Origin: Syntrophaceae bacterium UBA6112
GTDB taxonomy: Bacteria; Desulfobacterota; Syntrophia; Syntrophales; UBA5619
DNA length: 6,009 nucleotides
Assembly (NCBI GenBank): GCA_002423465.1
Contig: DIWG01000018.1
Span: 1-6,009 of the forward strand
Direction: 5' to 3'
Notes under the pieces: generated by a model
Told to the model about the DNA's origin: nothing
The model's database searches: none
What the model saw: the letters and a program-made list of their open reading frames with translations, nothing else
Translations under genes and position numbers: made by a program
In this document: positions 5,361 through 6,009 of the stretch, piece after piece
Layout: every line of letters starts with the position of its first letter
Numbering within the stretch: the stretch's first letter is position 1

Positions 5361-5683
5361 CCGGAACCCAAGGCATCGCGAATTCGACGTATTGAATCGC
5401 AAAGGCCGACAAGGGAGATATCACTTGTAGAGCGGCAGGACGGATCCTTTGAAGAACAGGGCAAAGGAGGCGACAACATCCACTTTATTTCTTGGAGTCC
5501 GATAAGGAATCAAAATCGGCACTCGCGAGGCGCAAACGTGCAATTACACCCTCCCAAAACCCACGGATTCTCACTTGTCTCTAAAATGTATCCTCCCACC
5601 CGCTCTCTTGATAAGACTCTGAAGAGCAGTTGTACCCATAGGGAAGACCATGGACCGGGTTGTATCTGTGTGCGGAAAGGATC
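5361..5683. other. Intergenic region between convergent genes, no convincing gene
   Basis: These 323 bp separate the rightward DUF2703 gene from the leftward permease. I find no intact gene, RNA gene or classical terminator with a T-tract for either transcript. The frame of the DUF2703 gene stays open past its TGA to about 5747, but the translation is rich in Arg, Ser and Pro and reads as noncoding. A bulged hairpin occupies 5378-5400 (7 bp, loop of 8), 17 nt after the TGA. A perfect AAAGGAGG sits at 5463-5470 but no ATG, GTG or TTG follows at usable distance. TCACTTGT occurs twice (5421 and 5571), probably by chance. Confidence 0.6.
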
Positions 5684-6009
5684 TCATAAGATGATGCTGA
5701 CGAAATACCCGAGTAGCATCGATCCAAACAGACTGAATGCAATATAGAGGGCAAAAACGGGTCTGCGGACGACGGTCCACACCGCCGTCATAGCCGGAAT
5801 GGTCGTAACCGCCCCCCCGATCAGGAAGGCAATGGCCGCACCTGGCTGCATCCCTTGAATGAGCAGGCCTTTTACAATGGGCAGAGCACTGAGATTTCCG
5901 AGATAAAGGGGAACTCCGATCAGGGATGCCAGCGGAATGGCAAAGCGGCTGCGATCACCTAAAATCGATGCGATGGTTTCCTGCGGGACATACATCGTGA
6001 TGAGCGCCT
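5684..6009 (-). CDS. ArsP / DUF318-type permease, C-terminal part (gene start outside window)
   Basis: The leftward frame is open from the window edge (first whole codon at 6007) to TGA at 5686-5684, about 107 residues. The Met at 5995 is internal: it has no ribosome site, and the frame continues upstream as A-L-I-T-M-Y-V-P. Three hydrophobic stretches follow: G-V-P-L-Y-L-G-N-L-S-A-L-P, then a Gly/Ala-rich segment from P-G-A-A-I-A-F-L to T-T-I-P-A-M-T-A-V, and a final F-A-L-Y-I-A-F-S-L-F-G-S-M-L-L-G-Y-F. V-R-R-P-V lies between the last two. This matches the C-terminal end of the permease family PF03773, which includes ArsP efflux permeases for trivalent organoarsenicals; many members have no assigned substrate. 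The residues that define ArsP substrate binding are not in this part. The gene is convergent with arsR-DUF2703, so it has its own promoter outside the window. Confidence 0.82.
   Translation of the reverse strand, partial: ALITMYVPQETIASILGDRSRFAIPLASLIGVPLYLGNLSALPIVKGLLIQGMQPGAAIAFLIGGAVTTIPAMTAVWTVVRRPVFALYIAFSLFGSMLLGYFVSIIL

Noticed and set aside
5463..5747. Perfect AAAGGAGG followed by an open frame to 5747, as a small gene
   Set aside because: The codon at proper spacing is ATC and the next GTG is at 5538, too far away. The frame overlaps the permease C-terminus in antisense and its translation has no protein character.
1..6009. CRISPR array, tRNA, rRNA, insertion sequence or prophage
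   Set aside because: No regularly spaced repeats, tRNA-like cloverleaf, transposase motifs or terminal inverted repeats were seen on either strand.

Overview
The window looks like chromosomal DNA of a Gram-negative bacterium, most likely from the Desulfobacterota / old Deltaproteobacteria. This rests on two predicted lipoproteins, a twin-arginine (Tat) exported enzyme, and an ArsR / DUF2703 / ArsP-type permease neighbourhood that I recall from Geobacter-like and sulfate-reducing genomes. It is an inference from gene content; no marker gene is present. Base composition by eye is uneven: the serine hydrolase end (1-350) is GC-rich and the alpha/beta hydrolase gene (666-2135) is AT-richer.

Left half (1-3893) reads leftward. 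A clear sigma70-type promoter (TTGACA-17-TACCCT, 3874-3846), with a perfect 15-bp palindrome just upstream, drives a probable two-gene operon. The first gene (3764-2172) encodes a Tat-exported PLP enzyme of the diaminopimelate/ornithine decarboxylase fold. The second (2135-666), 36 bp further on, encodes a lipoprotein serine peptidase of the proline iminopeptidase/tripeptidyl aminopeptidase type. After a 315-bp gap lies the 5' end of a third leftward gene (350 to beyond position 1), a lipoprotein of the beta-lactamase/DD-peptidase family. All three products are predicted to work outside the cytoplasm on peptides or amino acids, which suggests a periplasmic peptide- or peptidoglycan-processing module.

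Middle (3894-4275) is intergenic but structured. A strong leftward terminator hairpin (3995-4043) follows the stop codon of what looks like an orphaned C-terminal gene fragment (about 4206-4099). The fragment's upstream part is gone and is replaced by the promoter and operator of the arsR-like gene.

Right half (4212-6009) is a metalloid-type cluster. A promoter overlapped by a GCAAATA/TATTTGC inverted repeat drives an ArsR-family repressor with a CCxxxC site (4276-4689) and then a cysteine-rich thioredoxin-like DUF2703 protein (4773-5360). Converging from the right edge is the 3' end of an ArsP/DUF318-type permease gene (6009-5684, start outside the window). The 323 bp between the convergent genes hold no convincing gene. 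The likely logic is that ArsR senses a thiophilic metal(loid), the DUF2703 protein binds or reduces it, and the permease exports it.
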